Positions 61,735 to 64,000 of a DNA stretch of 64,000 bases are shown here, piece after piece; the stretch's first letter is position 1, and every line of letters starts with the position of its first letter. The DNA lies in contig NZ_PDZR01000001.1 of NCBI RefSeq assembly GCF_002891535.1, positions 434,001 to 498,000 of the forward strand. Direction: 5' to 3'. This DNA comes from Methylocella silvestris (lineage in GTDB: Bacteria > Pseudomonadota > Alphaproteobacteria > Rhizobiales > Beijerinckiaceae). The notes under the pieces were generated by a model. It was given only the letters and a program-made list of their open reading frames with translations. It was not told the DNA's origin and ran no database searches. A program made the position numbers and the translations under genes.

Positions 61735-61754
61735 TAATATGACCGGTCTGATTA
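61735..61754. promoter_or_regulatory. TetR operator candidate, site 1
   Basis: TAATATGACCGGTCTGATTA: a 20-bp palindrome with two mismatched pairs, 34 bases upstream of the TetR start. It shares TAATATGAC and GTC..ATTA with site 2. Confidence 0.55.
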
Positions 61755-61837
61755 ATTGCAAGAAAAGTTTCGTGAAAACGCCAAATTTCGCTGGGAGCAA
61801 AACGAAATGCGAGCCGATGAAGCGGGGATATCGGAAT

Positions 61838-61857
61838 TAATATGACTAGTCATATTA
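61838..61857. promoter_or_regulatory. TetR operator candidate, site 2
   Basis: TAATATGACTAGTCATATTA, a perfect 20-bp palindrome, 103 bases from site 1 centre to centre. The surrounding 61702-61940 stretch is AT-rich and holds no gene. Confidence 0.6.
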
Positions 61858-61940
61858 TTAATTAATTACATAGAATTGGGCCGCGCCTCATATTCTTCGT
61901 CCCGGACGAGGCTGCTCGCCGAGCTCCTCGGGACCGCTGC

Positions 61941-62471
61941 CTATCGCTTTTTTGATTTCAGCTTGATCGTCTCGCCATCCACAACGAACCGGCCATATCC
62001 ATGATGATGGATTGTCTTGGGCTGCTTCTGCGCCGGATCGCGCCAGGCCTTCAGCACTTCGAGAATGAAGAGATTGTATTGGCGCATGAGCCGCGTATCG
62101 ACCACCTTGCATTCGAGATTGGCGAAACACTCGGCAATCAGAGGCGCCGCCACGCGCTTGGCGGGCGTCGGCGTCAGGCCGAACCTCTCGAACTTGTTCA
62201 CATCGCGGCCCGAGCAATTGCCGACTTCCGCGACCTTGGACGCCAGCTCCAGCGCCGGAACAGGGATCACGCATTCTTTCGTCGCCTTCAACGCGGCAAA
62301 GCTGTGATTGGCGCTGCCGACGACGCAGGCGACGTAAGGGGGCTCGAATTCGACCATCATATGCCAGGACATCGTCATGACGTTGGCGCAGCCCTTGGCG
62401 GCGGTCGTCAGCAGGACCACAGGGCCAGGTTCGAGCAACTGGTAGACCTTCGACAGCGGCAGATCTTTCAT
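61941..62471 (-). CDS. Flavin reductase-like domain protein
   Basis: Protein of 176 residues with an FMN-binding split-barrel of the flavin reductase family: LEPGPVVLLTTAAKGCANVMTMSWHMMVEFEPPYVACVVG, KECVIPVPALELASKVAEVGNCSGRDVNKFERFGL and CFANLECKVVD. Such proteins reduce free flavin or act as small oxidoreductases. The ATG at 62471 has TTGGAG about 9 bases upstream, which decides against the TTG five codons earlier. About 190 bases between it and the next gene show no feature. Confidence 0.87.
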   Translation of the reverse strand: MKDLPLSKVYQLLEPGPVVLLTTAAKGCANVMTMSWHMMVEFEPPYVACVVGSANHSFAALKATKECVIPVPALELASKVAEVGNCSGRDVNKFERFGLTPTPAKRVAAPLIAECFANLECKVVDTRLMRQYNLFILEVLKAWRDPAQKQPKTIHHHGYGRFVVDGETIKLKSKKR

Positions 62472-62661
62472 CGCGCGCGTCTCCAATCATCGCTTTGGCG
62501 CTGAGCCGCGAGCTTCTATGCGTTCCGATGAACGAACGCGTCGGTCGATTTCCGGCCGCGCGTCCCACCCGGTCCATGCTCGGGCGGGGCCGTCGGTTTG
62601 CCGCGTGCATAACTGCAAGGCGCGGGACCGCGACATGCGTCGCGGTCTGTTGAATTTCGCA

Positions 62662-63999
62662 TCAGAGGCCGAAGGGATAGGTCTCATCCTCGCCGGCGGT
62701 TACCTTCGTCGGCAAAGGTATCACCGCATGAGTCTCGTCGAACCATACAAAAGCGTCGTACTGGTCGGGAAGCGTCGCGTAGCTGTAGTGGCTCCAGCGC
62801 TCCGTCTCGGGCCGATAGATGACGCCGATGTAGCGTTCAAGTCGTGGTTCGGCCATGACGCGGCGAAGATCGTCATGCTGCCCGGCTCGTAAGTCCAGCA
62901 AGAAGCGTTCGGCGCCTACCTCGTGGCACAAGGCCTCGTAACTGCCCGGACGCGACGGCCTGACAGCCTTGACCTCCATCGGCGCGTCCCATTCGGACGC
63001 AGCCGCGACGGTGCCGGTATGCGTGCCAAAACCGATCAAGGCAGCGCCGCGCCCATACGTCTGACGGCACAACTGGCCAATGTTCAGCTCGCCGCGCTCG
63101 GCGCCCATGTCGGTGAATCGTGCGTCCCCGATGTGGGAGTTATGCGCCCAGACGACGGCCTTCTTGTCCGGACCGGCCTGTGCGAGAATATTCTGCAGTG
63201 TATCGAACATGTGCTGGTCGCGCTGATTCCAGGATTCGTGGGCGCCGTAATACATGGCCCGGTAATAGCGCTCCGCGTCGGCCACCAGACGGGCGTTCTG
63301 CGTGGCGTCGAAAAAATACCCGCCATCGAGGCGCGCGTATTGGAGTTCCTTCTCCAAAAGATCAACGAGAATGCGCGTCACCGGCTGTTCGCACAGCGCG
63401 TAGCCTTCGGTGAGCGAGGCCCGCCCATAGGCCGCCGGCTCCCGCGACCAGGGCGACAGGCAGGCGTAGCGCGCCCGCGCCGCTTCCGCAGCCTTGGGAT
63501 CGACGCGATCGAGATAGGCGAGCACGGCGGCTATCAAGGCCGTCATGTTGTAGAGGTCGAGGCCATAGAACCCCACCTTGTCGCCGGGCAACGTCGTGGC
63601 GTTGTGGCCGCGCAGAAAGCCGACGAAGGCGTCGACATCCTTGTTGCGCCACATCCAGGTTGGGAAGCGGGCGAATGGCGTTGAGCTCATCGGCTGATGC
63701 GGGCTGCGCCGCACATAGCGGTCGATTGCGGCGGCGTCCGGCCAATCAGCCTCGACAGCCACGATCGTGAATCCGTGCCGCTCGATCAGCCGACGCGTGA
63801 TGGCGGCGCGGGCGCGGTAGAATTCCGAGGCGCCGTGCGAGGCCTCGCCAAGCAACACGACGCGGGACTGGGCAAAGCGGTCAAAGGCGGCAGCGAAGGT
63901 AGGGTCATCCAACGAAAGCAACGGTTCGGCGGCGGCGCGCAGCACGGCCGCCGTCGATATCTGTGGCGCCGGCCGCGCTGCCGGGGGCGCCGGCGCACG
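62662..63999 (-). CDS. Erythromycin esterase family protein (5' partial)
   Basis: Protein of at least 445 residues, related to EreA/EreB and to the wider Ere-like hydrolases. Family blocks: VVLLGEASHGASEFYRARAAITRRLIERHGFTIVAVEADWPDA, WMWRNKDVDAFVGFLRGHN, KAVVWAHNSHIGDARFTDMG with the catalytic-type His and Glu residues, and the C-terminal VIYRPETERWSHY. A GTG at 63945 could start it, but the frame is open to the window end with a Pro/Ala-rich stretch. This resembles the linker of proteins in which a phosphoribosyltransferase domain precedes the esterase domain. Macrolide resistance cannot be assumed. Confidence 0.85.
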   Translation of the reverse strand, partial: RAPAPPAARPAPQISTAAVLRAAAEPLLSLDDPTFAAAFDRFAQSRVVLLGEASHGASEFYRARAAITRRLIERHGFTIVAVEADWPDAAAIDRYVRRSPHQPMSSTPFARFPTWMWRNKDVDAFVGFLRGHNATTLPGDKVGFYGLDLYNMTALIAAVLAYLDRVDPKAAEAARARYACLSPWSREPAAYGRASLTEGYALCEQPVTRILVDLLEKELQYARLDGGYFFDATQNARLVADAERYYRAMYYGAHESWNQRDQHMFDTLQNILAQAGPDKKAVVWAHNSHIGDARFTDMGAERGELNIGQLCRQTYGRGAALIGFGTHTGTVAAASEWDAPMEVKAVRPSRPGSYEALCHEVGAERFLLDLRAGQHDDLRRVMAEPRLERYIGVIYRPETERWSHYSYATLPDQYDAFVWFDETHAVIPLPTKVTAGEDETYPFGL

Positions 64000-64000
64000 G

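Noticed and set aside
1-64000. CRISPR arrays, rRNA, tRNA, prophage or methanotroph oxygenase genes
   Set aside because: Looked for by reading; no regular spacer repeats, RNA gene hallmarks, phage structural genes or pmo/mmo-like proteins were seen.

Overview
The window looks like chromosomal DNA of a GC-rich alphaproteobacterium of the order Hyphomicrobiales (Rhizobiales), probably a methylotroph-type member such as the Beijerinckiaceae/Methylocystaceae. This is an inference from gene content: an NAD-linked molybdenum formate dehydrogenase (fdsA-fdhD-fdsD), a complete ccoNOQP-ccoGHIS cluster, an Irr-type Fur protein beside hemH, a GapR (DUF2312) protein, an FzlA-like GST, and several DUF families (DUF1036, DUF1178, DUF2852) typical of that order. 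No rRNA, tRNA or CRISPR array was recognised.

Layout. 1-3.7 kb: 3' part of the formate dehydrogenase operon. 3.9-13.3 kb: cbb3 oxidase structural and assembly genes, ending in an MFS protein that carries the Met/His motifs of the CcoA copper importer. An IS5-family element (13.27-14.12 kb) sits exactly on the stop codon of that gene. 14.2-22.5 kb: diheme peroxidase, uvrB, two convergent MltB-like transglycosylases, a monoheme cytochrome and mogA. 22.5-26 kb: ATP-grasp/alpha-E fusion plus transglutaminase. 26-35.7 kb: GYD protein, fzlA-queG-epimerase, LysR/aldo-keto reductase, a bacteriophytochrome histidine kinase and an M3 peptidase. 35.7-38.9 kb: thiol-redox genes (DsbA-like, glutaredoxin), irr and hemH. 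38.9-40.9 kb: a bufABC operon for a bufferin-type, Cys-rich copper-binding RiPP. 41-51.4 kb: galE/galU, OYE reductase, gapR, formylglutamate amidohydrolase-like gene, DUF1036-pyk, a class A PBP and dnaN. 51.4-54.4 kb: an A+T-rich accessory patch with a HEPN-like orphan gene, palindromic repeats and two toxin-antitoxin pairs. 54.5-64 kb: efp-suhB, arfB, an extensin-like lipoprotein, LysR/SBF transporter, TetR-MOSC, flavin reductase and an erythromycin-esterase-family gene cut by the window end.

How it fits together. Formate oxidation supplies NADH and the cbb3 oxidase is the high-affinity terminal oxidase. That oxidase needs copper and heme. The window holds a copper importer candidate (CcoA), a copper-export ATPase (CcoI), a cupric-reductase-type protein (CcoG), ferrochelatase under a likely Irr regulator, and a bufferin operon that would buffer periplasmic copper. 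The most interesting points are the bufferin operon with an internal hairpin between precursor and maturase genes, the CcoA homologue embedded in the cco cluster, the CcoI protein that has lost its N-terminal CxxC, and the HEPN-like gene in the accessory patch between dnaN and efp.
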